Below are positions 14,407 to 23,130 of a stretch of DNA of 33,326 nt, in pieces. Below the pieces are notes generated by a model that was not told the DNA's origin, did no database searches, and was given only the letters and a program-made list of their open reading frames with translations. Positions within the stretch are counted from its first letter, which is position 1, and every line of letters starts with the position of its first letter. The DNA is from Halobacteriales archaeon QS_9_67_17 (lineage in GTDB: Archaea; Halobacteriota; Halobacteria; Halobacteriales; Haloarculaceae): contig PXSB01000056.1 of NCBI GenBank assembly GCA_003023185.1, positions 1 through 33,326 of the forward strand, written 5' to 3'. Made by a program: the position numbers and the translations under genes.

Positions 14407-17067
14407 TCACTCTTCTAACTGCTCCTGCCATCGCTGGACCGCCGCCATCAGTTCGACCGGCGAGGTCTCGTTCACGTCCGTCGCGCGGAGGTCGTCGAGC
14501 ACGGTCTCGATGTCGGCGTCTATCCCTGTGTCGCTCGCGGTGTCGGCCGCCTGCTTGCCGCTTTTCTCGCCGCCTGTGAACTCCCCGCGTCCCAAGTCGA
14601 ACGTCGTCTGGACGGTGCCGTCCGAGGAGCTACCTCGCGCCTCGATGGCCTTCTCGCGGCGGAGTCGGTCGAGGACGGTCCCGGCCCGCGAGACGACGGG
14701 GTCGGGGACGCCCGCGAGTTCGGCGACATGGACACCGTAGGAGCGGTCTGTCGGCCCCTCGGCGACCGTCCGCAGGAACGTCACGTCGTCGCCGGCGTCG
14801 TCCACCGCGACGTGGACGTTCGCCACGCGGTCGAGGTGGTCCGCGAGCGCGGTGAGTTCGTGGTAGTGGGTGGCGAACAGCGTCTTCGCGCCGACCTCGT
14901 TGTGGAAATACTCGGTCGCGGCCCACGCGATAGAGATGCCGTCGTACGTCGCCGTCCCCCGGCCCACCTCGTCGAGGACGACCAGCGACTCCTCGGTCGC
15001 GGAGTGGAGGATGTTCGCCAACTCGCCCATCTCGACCATGAACGTTGAGCGGCCCTGTGCGAGTTCGTCGAGCGCGCCGACGCGCGTGAAGATACCGTCG
15101 ACGAGCCCGACCTCGGCGGCTTCGGCGGGGACGAAACTGCCCACCTGCGCGAGCAGCGTGACGAGCGCCGCCTGTCGCATGTACGTCGATTTCCCGCTCA
15201 TGTTCGGGCCGGTGACGAGCAGGAACCGCCGGTCGCGGTCGAGATGGAGGTCGTTCGGGACGAACTCGACGGACTGCTCGACGACCGGGTGGCGACCCGC
15301 CTCGACGCGGAGTGTGTCGCCGTCGGTCAGTTCGGGGCGCGTCCAGTCGTTGCGCGCGGCGTGAGCCGAGAGCGAGCAGTACACGTCCAGTTCGGCGAGC
15401 GCGCGCCCGACGCGCTGGAGCAGGTCGGCGCTGTCGGCGAGCCGGTCACGGAGCTCCTGAAACAGTTCGTACTCCAGTTCGCCGCGCCGCTCCTCCAATC
15501 GGATGATCTCGCGTTCTCGCTCTCGTAGCTCCGGCGTGGTGAACCGCTCGCTGTTCTTCAGCGTCTTGATCCCCTCGTAGTGGTCCGGGGCGGCGTCGGC
15601 CTCCGACTGGCCCACCTGAATGTAGTAGCCGTCCGTCTTGTTGCGGTCGACGCTCAGATGCGTGAGACCGTGCGCCTCGGACTCGCGGTCCGCGAGCGTG
15701 TCGATCCACTCGCGAGCGGACTCGTGCTGCTCGATCACGTCGGCCAACTCCGGGTCGTAGCCGGGCGCGAGCAGGCCGCCCTCGGTCAGCGTGCCCGGTG
15801 GGTCGGTCGCGAGCGCGTCGTCCAACTCGGCGTGGAGGTCCGCGACGGCCGCGCGGTCGACCCCCTCGAACACCGTCGCGACCGCGGAGTCGTCCAGCCG
15901 CGGACTCGAATCGACGGCCTCGGCGAGGTCGGCGACCAGTCCGAGCGTGTCGCGGACGCGGCAGGCCCCCGGTGCGTCCAGACTCCCCGACACCGCCCGC
16001 GAGGCCAGCCGTTCGAGGTCGTAGACGTCGCCGAGCAGGTCGCGGAGTCGTTCGCGGCCCATCGCGTCGGTCGCCAGCGCGGCGACGGCCGCCTGTCTGT
16101 CGTCGAGTTCCGCGCGGCGACGGATCGGGCGGGCGAGCCACTCACGGAGGAGGCGACCGCCGGCGCTCGTCTCGGTGTGGTCGACCGTCTCGAACAGCGA
16201 GACGCCGCGGTCGGTCATCGGCTCCGTTAATTCGAGATTGCGCTGGGTGGTCGCGTCGAGCGTGACGTGCTCGTCGGGCGTGTAGGCGTGGAGGCGGGTG
16301 ACGGACGCGAGCACGCCCACGCCGGTCGCGTCCACGTACGCGAGGGCTGCGCCGGCCGCCTGCACGGCCGCGTCCGTCTCTACTCCGACCTGTTCGGTCG
16401 CGCCGCCAAACTGCTCGCGGAGGGTGTGACGGGCACGCCCCGGCGCGAAGTCGTCGGTCGCGTGGAGCGTCAGCGTCGCGTCGACGCGCTCGCGAACGGA
16501 ATCGAGGAACGCGTCGTCGCCGCGCAGGTCGGGACCCGGCAACACCTCCGTCGGCGCGAACCGGTAGAGTTCCGTCAGCGCCTGCGCCTCGGCGTCCGCA
16601 CCCGCGACGCTCGTCACGTGGAACCGACCGGTCGTCACGTCGAGGAAGGCGAGCCCATATGCGCTCGCCGCGCGGACGACCGTCGCGAGATACCGCGCCG
16701 CCTCGCTGGTCGGGTCAACGAGCGTGCCGGGGGTGACGACCCGCGAGACGCGCCGCTCGTGGCCGCCGTCCGTCTCGTGCTGGTCGGCGACCGCGACCCG
16801 ATAGCCGCGCTCGACGAGTGCCTTCAGATACGGGTCGAGGTCGTCCACCGGGACGCCGGCCATCTCGTAGCTGTCACCGCCCGAGGCTCGCTCGGACACC
16901 TTCAGGTCTAACTCGTCGCCGACGGTCGCGGCGTCCTCGCCGAAGAACTCGTAGAAGTCGCCCATCTGCATCGCCAGCAGGTCTGCTTCGGCCTCGCGTT
17001 TCAAGTCGAGATACTCCCCGACGATGCCGTCCGCAGTCATGCCCGGGTCTGGTTCCGGTTCGGGCAT
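14407..17067 (-). CDS. mutS: DNA mismatch repair protein MutS
   Basis: MutS recognises mispaired bases and starts mismatch repair with MutL. The 886-residue protein has the full MutS1 architecture. The N-terminal mismatch-binding domain carries GDFYEFF, with Phe38 and Glu40 as the lesion-contacting F-x-E. The connector, lever and clamp domains follow. The C-terminal ATPase has Walker A TGPNMSGKST (619-628), the FMVEMGE segment, Walker B LVVLDEVGRGT and the TLFATHYHEL motif. The start is ATG at 17067 or, nine codons later, at 17040; 17067 is used here. It converges with the aRF1-like gene, with repeat copy 2 between. No mutL is seen in the window. It is the classical MutS, unlike the GGKT-type paralogue at the left end of the window. 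Confidence 0.95.
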   Translation of the reverse strand: MPEPEPDPGMTADGIVGEYLDLKREAEADLLAMQMGDFYEFFGEDAATVGDELDLKVSERASGGDSYEMAGVPVDDLDPYLKALVERGYRVAVADQHETDGGHERRVSRVVTPGTLVDPTSEAARYLATVVRAASAYGLAFLDVTTGRFHVTSVAGADAEAQALTELYRFAPTEVLPGPDLRGDDAFLDSVRERVDATLTLHATDDFAPGRARHTLREQFGGATEQVGVETDAAVQAAGAALAYVDATGVGVLASVTRLHAYTPDEHVTLDATTQRNLELTEPMTDRGVSLFETVDHTETSAGGRLLREWLARPIRRRAELDDRQAAVAALATDAMGRERLRDLLGDVYDLERLASRAVSGSLDAPGACRVRDTLGLVADLAEAVDSSPRLDDSAVATVFEGVDRAAVADLHAELDDALATDPPGTLTEGGLLAPGYDPELADVIEQHESAREWIDTLADRESEAHGLTHLSVDRNKTDGYYIQVGQSEADAAPDHYEGIKTLKNSERFTTPELREREREIIRLEERRGELEYELFQELRDRLADSADLLQRVGRALAELDVYCSLSAHAARNDWTRPELTDGDTLRVEAGRHPVVEQSVEFVPNDLHLDRDRRFLLVTGPNMSGKSTYMRQAALVTLLAQVGSFVPAEAAEVGLVDGIFTRVGALDELAQGRSTFMVEMGELANILHSATEESLVVLDEVGRGTATYDGISIAWAATEYFHNEVGAKTLFATHYHELTALADHLDRVANVHVAVDDAGDDVTFLRTVAEGPTDRSYGVHVAELAGVPDPVVSRAGTVLDRLRREKAIEARGSSSDGTVQTTFDLGRGEFTGGEKSGKQAADTASDTGIDADIETVLDDLRATDVNETSPVELMAAVQRWQEQLEE

Positions 17068-17149
17068 GAACCTGTGGATTCACGTCCTCGGGGACGGGGT
17101 GACAGGGAGTGATCAGGATGCTGGTTGTGAACTATTATGAAAGATAGTG

Positions 17150-17159
17150 ATATTTATTT
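17150..17159 (+). promoter_or_regulatory. TATA box of the acylating aldehyde dehydrogenase gene
   Basis: ATATTTATTT is centred about 29 nt before the ATG at 17183. It supports a leaderless start there and not the in-frame GTG at 17147, which lies upstream of the box. Confidence 0.6.
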
Positions 17160-17182
17160 CGCTCACGGCCGAATCTCGCGAC

Positions 17183-18532
17183 ATGAGGCCCGAAGCGACT
17201 CGGCGAGGTACAGCTGAGTCCGCTGGTCCGGAGCGCGTCGTCGCCGACCTGATCACCGACGCCCGATGGGCGATGGCGTCGATAGAAGAGTACGATCAGG
17301 CGGCAGTCGACCAGTTGGCGCGCGCGGCCGGCTGGGCAGTGTATCAGGAGGACCGCTGTCGCGAACTGTCGGAACTGGCCGTCGAAACCACCGGGCTGGG
17401 CGACACGGAGGACAAGTTCCGGAAGAAGCGCCGAAAGATCCCCGGCGTCCTCGACGAGATGTTGGGCGAGCCGACGGTCGGCGTCGTCGACCGCGACGAG
17501 GCGAATGGTCGCGTCGAGATCGCGAAGCCAGTCGGCGTGGTCGGCGGCGTGGTTCCGTCCACCAATCCCGGCGCGACACCGGTCGTGTTGTCGATGCTAA
17601 CACTGAACGGTCGCAACGCGATCATCCTCTCGCCGTCGCCGCGTGGCTACGACGTGTGCGAGCAGGTGGTCGAGTACGTCCACGAACAGCTCGACGAGGT
17701 CGGCGCGCCCCGCGAGTTGGTACAGATACTTCCGGAGCCCGTGAGCAAGGCGAAGACGTACGCGCTGATGGATCAGGTCGATCTCCTGCAGGTCACCGGC
17801 TCCGCGGACAACGTCCGCGCCGGCCAAGAGTCCGGCACGCCAAACTACTGTGTCGGTCAGGGGAATCCGGTCGCCATCGTCGACGAGACGGCCGACATCG
17901 AGGCGAGCGCCGAGCGCATCGCCACCAGCCAGACGTTCGACAACGGCACCTCCTGCTCCAGTGAGGGAAATGCCGCCGTCGTCGAGGACGTGTACGAGGC
18001 GACCGTCGCCGCGCTGGAACGGGAGGGCGGCTATCTGTGTGACGCCGACGAGCGGCGCAAACTCCGGGAGACGCTGTTTCCCGACGGCAACACGCTCAAC
18101 CCCGACACGCTGGCGCGACCGGCAGGCGTCATCGCCGAACGGGCCGAGAAGATCGCGCCGATCCTCAACCTGTTTCGGGTGCCCGACGTGGAAGCGGCGT
18201 TCGCGCTCACGGAGTGTATCCTCGCGTACGAGGGCGCGGGCCACTCCACAAACATCCAGACGACGGACCCCGAGCGGGCGCGCCGCGCCGGCGAGGCAGT
18301 CGGCGTCGCGCGGCTGCTGGTCAACCAGCCGAACGCGCTCGCCAACGGCGGCCACTACCGGAACGGTCTCACCTCGACGCTCTCCGAGGGCACCGGCACG
18401 TGGGGCGGCAACCAGCTCGACGAGAATCTCGGCGTCGAGAAGTTCTACCAGACGACGACGGTGTCGCGGCCAATCGAGGACGCGACGCCGCCCGACGCCG
18501 AGGCGCTGTTCGCCCCCTACGTCGACGAGTAG
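17183..18532 (+). CDS. CoA-acylating aldehyde dehydrogenase
   Basis: This enzyme family oxidises an aldehyde to its acyl-CoA with NAD(P) and CoA, or runs in reverse. The 449-residue protein resembles the acylating branch (EutE, the AdhE N-terminal half, sulfoacetaldehyde dehydrogenase SauS), not the hydrolytic ALDHs. PVGVVGGVVPSTNPGATP is typical of that branch. The nucleophile is Cys258 in FDNGTSCSSEGNAAV, and the long GTWGGNQLDENLG C-terminal segment also fits. The substrate cannot be fixed; acetaldehyde, sulfoacetaldehyde or a longer aldehyde are all possible. It is followed after 33 nt by an iron-type alcohol dehydrogenase on the same strand. Together they correspond to the two halves of bifunctional AdhE. 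Confidence 0.82.
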   Translation: MRPEATRRGTAESAGPERVVADLITDARWAMASIEEYDQAAVDQLARAAGWAVYQEDRCRELSELAVETTGLGDTEDKFRKKRRKIPGVLDEMLGEPTVGVVDRDEANGRVEIAKPVGVVGGVVPSTNPGATPVVLSMLTLNGRNAIILSPSPRGYDVCEQVVEYVHEQLDEVGAPRELVQILPEPVSKAKTYALMDQVDLLQVTGSADNVRAGQESGTPNYCVGQGNPVAIVDETADIEASAERIATSQTFDNGTSCSSEGNAAVVEDVYEATVAALEREGGYLCDADERRKLRETLFPDGNTLNPDTLARPAGVIAERAEKIAPILNLFRVPDVEAAFALTECILAYEGAGHSTNIQTTDPERARRAGEAVGVARLLVNQPNALANGGHYRNGLTSTLSEGTGTWGGNQLDENLGVEKFYQTTTVSRPIEDATPPDAEALFAPYVDE

Positions 18533-18565
18533 CACGCGAACTGCGTCCCGACCCCCAGACACAGC

Positions 18566-19768
18566 ATGACCGACACGAACCGCTTTGTCGCCCCCGACGA
18601 GATACTCGTCGGTCGCGGGAGCGTCACAGAGATCGGACCGCTGATGGCCGCGCGTGGCTCGCGGGCGCTGGTGGTCGCCACCGCAGGCGGGATCGACCGC
18701 CACGGCGACCGCGTGCTCGACAGTCTCCACGCGGCCGGCCTCGACACGACCGTCTACGACGGCGTCGAGCCGGACCCGACGGTCGCGATGGTCGAGGCGG
18801 GCGTCGACCGGTATCACGCGGGCGACTGTGACTGTCTCGTGGCGCTCGGCGGTGGCTCACCCATCGACGCGGCCAAGGCCATCGGCGTGGCGGCGGCCAC
18901 CGGCACCCCGATCCGCGAGCACGCCACCGACCGAGCGGGTTACGAGACGCTCGACGGCCCGCTCCCGCCCCTCGGTGCCGTCAACACCACGGCCGGCACC
19001 GGGAGCGAGGCCACGCGGTCCATCGTCGTCACCGACGAGGCCACCGCCACGAAGTTCCTCGTCGTCTCGACGGCGGTAGTGCCGGAGGTGGCCGTCGAGG
19101 ACCCCGAACTCGTGGCGTCGCTCCCACCCAGCCACACCGCGTTCACCGGGATCGACGCCCTGACCCACGCCATCGAGGCGTACGTCTCCCGAGAGGCGTG
19201 GCCCATGTCGGACACGCTGGCGCGGGCGGCGATCCAGCGGCTCGCCCGCTGGCTCCCCGTCGCGTGGGAGGACGGCGACGACCTGACGGCCCGCGAGGAG
19301 ACGCTGATCGGCCAGCTACAGGCCGGACAGGCGTTCACGAACGCCTCTGTCGCGCTCGTCCACGGGATGGCGCGGCCCTTCGGCGCGCAGTTGCATCTGC
19401 CACACGGCCTCGCGAACGGCGTCCTCCTGCCCGCGGTCGTCGACTACTCCGTCGAGGGGAACCCCGAGCGGTACGCCGACATCGCCCGCCTGCTCGGCGC
19501 GGCCGACGAGGGCGACGCGGACCGGACGGCCGCAACGCAGGCCGCGCCCGCGATCCGTGACCTCTGTGAGGCGGTGTCGCTGTACGGGTATCTCGACGCG
19601 TTCGCCGACGTGCCCGACCGCGAGACGTACGCGGGACTGGTCGGTGAGATGGCCGAGGACGCGCTCGCCTCCGGGTCGCCAGCGAATAACCCCCGCGTCC
19701 CCGACCGCGAGGCCATCGAGCGGCTGTATCTGGACGTGTACGACCGCGCGCTCGCCGACCACGCCTGA
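18566..19768 (+). CDS. Iron-containing (group III) alcohol dehydrogenase
   Basis: This enzyme family interconverts aldehydes and alcohols with NAD(P)H. The protein has 400 residues. The N-terminal nucleotide-binding domain contains GGGSPIDAAKA (95-105), and the substrate region has TTAGTGSEAT. The metal ligands expected for iron or zinc are all present: Asp197 and His201 in GIDALTHAIEAY, and His266 and His280 in LVHGMARPFGAQLHLPHG, with FucO-like spacing. The ATG lies 33 nt after the acylating aldehyde dehydrogenase, so the two genes are probably one operon. Its likely job is to reduce the aldehyde that the neighbour makes from acyl-CoA, or to supply aldehyde by oxidation. The direction and substrate are unknown. 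Confidence 0.88.
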   Translation: MTDTNRFVAPDEILVGRGSVTEIGPLMAARGSRALVVATAGGIDRHGDRVLDSLHAAGLDTTVYDGVEPDPTVAMVEAGVDRYHAGDCDCLVALGGGSPIDAAKAIGVAAATGTPIREHATDRAGYETLDGPLPPLGAVNTTAGTGSEATRSIVVTDEATATKFLVVSTAVVPEVAVEDPELVASLPPSHTAFTGIDALTHAIEAYVSREAWPMSDTLARAAIQRLARWLPVAWEDGDDLTAREETLIGQLQAGQAFTNASVALVHGMARPFGAQLHLPHGLANGVLLPAVVDYSVEGNPERYADIARLLGAADEGDADRTAATQAAPAIRDLCEAVSLYGYLDAFADVPDRETYAGLVGEMAEDALASGSPANNPRVPDREAIERLYLDVYDRALADHA

Positions 19769-19930
19769 ACGGGCGAGGTGCGGCGCAGGTGTGCCGGCAC
19801 TGGCCGGATGGCCGCTCACGGTCGCCGACCGAGAGGCGCTCTTCGTCGCTCTCACGGGAAGCGGGCCGCTGGCGGCGTGACCGCCCCGTGACTGTGCGTG
19901 CAGTAGCGGGAGCCGCGCCGCCGATGCCGG

Positions 19931-19937
19931 ATATTTA
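19931..19937 (+). promoter_or_regulatory. TATA box upstream of the ThDP enzyme gene
   Basis: ATATTTA lies about 30 nt before an ATG at 19964 and about 53 nt before the ATG of the main gene at 19987. Transcription is therefore expected to start near 19960, giving a short leader before the main gene. Confidence 0.55.
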
Positions 19938-19963
19938 ACCCCGCGTTACGCCAAGGCCGGACG

Positions 19964-19990
19964 ATGACTGTCGACACGGAGGGACGATGA
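19964..19990 (+). promoter_or_regulatory. Possible leaderless upstream mini-ORF overlapping the ThDP enzyme start
   Basis: An ATG at 19964 sits at the expected transcription start. It opens an eight-codon frame (MTVDTEGR) whose TGA overlaps the main ATG as ATGA (19987-19990). GGAGGG (19978-19983) gives the main start its own ribosome binding site. The two starts share the near-repeat ACGATGACYGTCG. It may be a coupling leader peptide or simply a duplicated start region. Confidence 0.3.
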
Positions 19991-21636
19991 CCGTCGGCGA
20001 GCGCGTCGTCGCCCGTCTCGCCAGCGAGGGCATCGACACCGTCTTCGGCATCCCCGGCAAGCAGACGCTCCCGCTGAACGAGGCGATGGCGACCCACGGT
20101 ATCCGGTTCGTGGTCGCGCGCCACGAGACGGCCGTCTCGCATCAGGCGTGGGGGTACGCCGAGACCAGCGGCGAGATGGCCGCCACCGTCGTCGTCCCCG
20201 GCCCGGGCGACATGAACGCGATGAACGGGCTGAAGAACGCGCTGAACGACTGCACACCGCTCGTCCACGTCGCCGTCGAGACCGACCCGGCCGTCCGCGG
20301 CGGCGACGGCATCCACGAGACGCCGCCAGACACCTACGATAACGTCGTGAAGGCGAACCGGCTCGTCGAAGGGCCACAGGAAGCCGTCGCGACGCTCACC
20401 GAGGCGATGCGAACCGCCCGGACGCCACCGAAAGGACCGGTCCGGGTGGGGATTCCGAAGAACTTCCTGACGATGGACGTGCCGCAGGCCGCGCCGTCGG
20501 CCGACGGCGTCCCGACGCTACCCGAACCGGACCCCCACGCGGTCGCGACGGCGACGACTACCCTCCAAGCTGCCGACGAGCCGGTCGTCATCGCGGGCGG
20601 AGGCGTCCGCACGGCCGAGGCGACGGCGGAGCTCCGCGCGGTCGCGGAACGGCTCGACGCACCGGTCGTCACGACCTACAAGGGGAAGGGGACGCTCCCG
20701 GAGGCGCATCCGCTGTCGGCCGGCGTCTTTTCTGGTGCCACCAGTCCGGAGTTGGAGGCGCTCGTCGCCGACGCGGACGCCGCGCTCGCGGTCGGCACCG
20801 ACTTCGACGCCGTCGCCTTCGCGCGGTGGGAGCGCGACCTGCCTGACGAACTCGTCCACGTGACGCTCCACGCAGCAGACGTGGGCACCGGCTACGAGCC
20901 GTCGGTCGCGCTCATCGCCGACGCCGGGGCGACCCTCGCCGCGCTTGCCGACCGCCTGCCGGCGGGGATCCTCGATGATGACTCGCCGGGCGTCGAACGG
21001 GCGCAGTCGGTCCGGGCGTCGGACGCGGCCCGCATCGCCGCGCTGACTGAGGGCGACGACCCGCCGCTCACGTCACCGAGTGCGCTGGCGGCGGTCCGAG
21101 CGGCCGTTCCCGAGGGAGCTACCGTCGCCGTCGACGCGGGCGGCTTCCGCATCTGGACGCTGGTCTCGTTCCCGGCCGCAGGGCCGCGGTCGTACGTGAA
21201 TCCCGGGTCGTGGGCGACGATGGGCACCGGCCTCCCGTCGGCCATCGGCGCGAAACTGGCGACCCCCGACGAGGACGTGGTAGCGTTGACGGGCGACGGG
21301 GGGCTGTTGATGTGTATCCACGAACTCCACACCCTCGCGGCCGAGGGGATCGACGTGACCGTCGTCGCCTTCCGGAACGACGACTACGCCATCATCAGCG
21401 AGGAGGCGGAGCGGTCGTACGGCCTCGACGAGATGGCCTACGGCTGGCGCGACGCCCCGCTGTCGCTCACCGACATCGCGGCGGGGATGGGCGTCGAGGC
21501 CGAGCGCGTGGAGACGGCAGACGCGGTGGAACGTGCTGTCTCCGCCGCTGTCGAAGCCGACGAACCACGGCTGGTGTCTGTGCCGACCGACCCGACCGAA
21601 CCGCAGGCGAGCGAGTGGTTCGCGGGCGAGAAGTGA
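19987..21636 (+). CDS. Thiamine diphosphate-dependent enzyme, acetolactate synthase-like
   Basis: This is a three-domain ThDP enzyme of 549 residues related to acetolactate synthase, benzoylformate decarboxylase and pyruvate oxidase. The N-terminal PYR domain carries the activating Glu47 in RHETAVSHQAWGYAE. The middle domain has PVVIAGGGV. The C-terminal PP domain has the cofactor motif GDG (436-438), ending in RNDDYAI. Such enzymes decarboxylate or ligate 2-keto acids. No typical biosynthetic IlvB context (ilvN, ilvC) is present, so branched-chain amino acid synthesis is unlikely. The gene follows the alcohol dehydrogenase after 218 bp and has its own TATA box. A 2-keto acid decarboxylase that supplies aldehyde to the two upstream dehydrogenases is an attractive inference, but the substrate is not shown. 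Confidence 0.82.
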   Translation: MTVGERVVARLASEGIDTVFGIPGKQTLPLNEAMATHGIRFVVARHETAVSHQAWGYAETSGEMAATVVVPGPGDMNAMNGLKNALNDCTPLVHVAVETDPAVRGGDGIHETPPDTYDNVVKANRLVEGPQEAVATLTEAMRTARTPPKGPVRVGIPKNFLTMDVPQAAPSADGVPTLPEPDPHAVATATTTLQAADEPVVIAGGGVRTAEATAELRAVAERLDAPVVTTYKGKGTLPEAHPLSAGVFSGATSPELEALVADADAALAVGTDFDAVAFARWERDLPDELVHVTLHAADVGTGYEPSVALIADAGATLAALADRLPAGILDDDSPGVERAQSVRASDAARIAALTEGDDPPLTSPSALAAVRAAVPEGATVAVDAGGFRIWTLVSFPAAGPRSYVNPGSWATMGTGLPSAIGAKLATPDEDVVALTGDGGLLMCIHELHTLAAEGIDVTVVAFRNDDYAIISEEAERSYGLDEMAYGWRDAPLSLTDIAAGMGVEAERVETADAVERAVSAAVEADEPRLVSVPTDPTEPQASEWFAGEK

Positions 21637-21639
21637 GTC

Positions 21640-22359
21640 TCAGGACGTAGAGAAGCCACCGTCGACCCGTAGTCCCTCGCCGGTGATGTAGGAAGCCTCG
21701 TCGCTGGCGAGGAAGGAGACGGCGTCGGCGATCTCGCTTGGCTCGGCGAGGCGGCCCAGCGGATACCGCTTCAGCATGATCTCCTTGGCGCGCTCGGGGT
21801 CGTCGCGCGTCTCGAAGAACTGCCGGCCGAGTTCCGTGTCGGTGAACGCCGGACAGACGGCGTTACACCGGACGCCCGACCGCCCGGCCTCGGCGGCGAC
21901 GGCCCGCGTGAAGTTCATCACCGCCCCCTTCGACAGCGAGTACGCCCCCTGTTTCGGCAACCCGTACTTGAGGTAGGGGAGGGCGGCCTGACAGCCGTTC
22001 CAGACGCCCCGCACGTTCACATCCAGCACGAACTCGAAGACGGAGCGGTCGGTGTCCTCGACGGTCGCGGGGGGGTGGCCGACGCCGGCGTTGTTCACCA
22101 CGGCGTCGAGACCGTACTCGTCGGCGGTGGCGTCGACGACCGCCTCGAACGCCTCGCCGTCGGTCACGTCCAGCTCCGTGAACTCGGCCTCGCCAGCGTA
22201 ATCGCCGGCGTTGATGTCTGCGACGGTCCCCTCGCCCGTCTCGCTGTCCACGTCGGTCGCGACGACGAACGCGCCGGCCTCGGCGAATCGCTTCGCCGTC
22301 GCTTCCCCGATTCCCTGTCCGGCACCGGTAACGAACGCCGTCTGGTCCTCGTGTCGCAT
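21640..22359 (-). CDS. Short-chain dehydrogenase/reductase with the catalytic-serine segment missing
   Basis: This is a classical-looking SDR of 239 residues. It has the cofactor motif TGAGQGIG (11-18), Asp at the NAD-discriminating position (TDVD), NNAG (89-92) and the PAFTDTELG and LASDEASYITGE regions. Catalytic Asn115, Tyr140 and Lys144 are present. The segment that normally lies between PYLK131 and YGLPKQGAY, about 16 residues including the G-x-I-V-N-x-S-S strand with the catalytic Ser, is absent. Asn to Tyr spacing is 25 residues against about 40 in the intact SDR at 23398. The reading frame is otherwise perfect, so this looks like a clean in-frame deletion. The enzyme may be inactive, or could work as a binding protein. 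It converges with the ThDP gene, with 3 nt between the stops. Confidence 0.82.
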   Translation of the reverse strand: MRHEDQTAFVTGAGQGIGEATAKRFAEAGAFVVATDVDSETGEGTVADINAGDYAGEAEFTELDVTDGEAFEAVVDATADEYGLDAVVNNAGVGHPPATVEDTDRSVFEFVLDVNVRGVWNGCQAALPYLKYGLPKQGAYSLSKGAVMNFTRAVAAEAGRSGVRCNAVCPAFTDTELGRQFFETRDDPERAKEIMLKRYPLGRLAEPSEIADAVSFLASDEASYITGEGLRVDGGFSTS

Positions 22360-22437
22360 GCGCGTACGTCCGATTGGGGCAACTTAGTTCTCCCCCGCGA
22401 TGACAACGGCTTTGCCGGTGGCGGTTCCCCTTCTCGT

Positions 22438-22896
22438 ATGCTTGACCTTGGCACCCCGGCTCCCAAGTTCGAACTGCCGAATCAGGACGGCGACCCGGTC
22501 GCGCTCCCCGACCACGGCACCGTCATCGTCTACTTCTACCCGCGGGCGGACACGCCCGGTTGTACGACCGAGGCCTGCGGCTTCCGTGACCGCTGGAGCG
22601 CCTTCGAGGACAGAGACGTGCGCGTGTTCGGCATCAGCGACGATCCCGTTCCCATGTTGGCGACGTTCGCCGAGGAGTACGACCTGCCGGTCGAGTTGCT
22701 CTCTGACACGGACGGGTCGGTCGCGAACGCCTACGACTCCTACGGCGAGCGCGACCTGCTCGACGACACCGTCGAGATCGCGTTCCGCAACACGTACGTC
22801 GTCCGCGACGGCGAAATCGCGCTCGCGTACGAGGGCGTCGATCCGGAGGGCCACGCGACGGAACTGCTGGTCGACATCGATGCGCTAGACGACTGA
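22438..22896 (+). CDS. bcp: Thiol peroxidase, Bcp/PrxQ-type peroxiredoxin
   Basis: This enzyme reduces hydrogen peroxide and organic hydroperoxides with electrons from thioredoxin-like proteins in the cytoplasm. The 152-residue protein has the family motif PRADTPGCTTEAC. The peroxidatic cysteine is Cys42 and the resolving cysteine is Cys47, five residues later as in the atypical 2-Cys PrxQ group. The catalytic Thr39 and the FAEEYDLPVELLSD and FRNTYVVRDGEI segments are also present. The frame is open far upstream, but ATG 22438 starts the conserved LDLGTPAPKFELP sequence. It diverges from the deleted SDR across 78 bp. Repeat element 3a begins 21 nt after its stop. Confidence 0.93.
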   Translation: MLDLGTPAPKFELPNQDGDPVALPDHGTVIVYFYPRADTPGCTTEACGFRDRWSAFEDRDVRVFGISDDPVPMLATFAEEYDLPVELLSDTDGSVANAYDSYGERDLLDDTVEIAFRNTYVVRDGEIALAYEGVDPEGHATELLVDIDALDD

Positions 22897-22917
22897 GTTT
22901 GGAGCGGCGCGTGCCGG

Positions 22918-23121
22918 CTAGTGTTCTAATAAATCGGATGAGCTGGCACAGCCAATGTGACGAGTTTGGAAGCCCCCGCCAGCTCGACTCCCGGGCCTCG
23001 CTGCGGTCCTCGGCCGTTGGCCTGCGGTCCTTGCGTCGGCCGGGGTCGTCGAGCCGACGGCCCCTTCCAGTCCCACCCGACCGCACTCGTTCGGTCGGCC
23101 ACCGTCTATCTGGACACTGCC
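22918..23121 (-). repeat. Repeat element copy 3a
   Basis: This 204-bp copy is in minus orientation. Its ends are CTAGTGTTCTAATA (22918-22931) and TATCTGGACACTGCC (23107-23121), which form an imperfect inverted repeat. GGAAG (22968-22972) pairs with CTTCC (23064-23068). CCC (22973-22975) faces CCC (23061-23063), which is GGG/GGG on the other strand. The 13-bp segment 22976-22988 pairs fully with 23048-23060 if two wobble pairs are allowed. The head closely matches copy 6 at the window end. Confidence 0.82.
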
Positions 23122-23130
23122 ATCGCCGGA

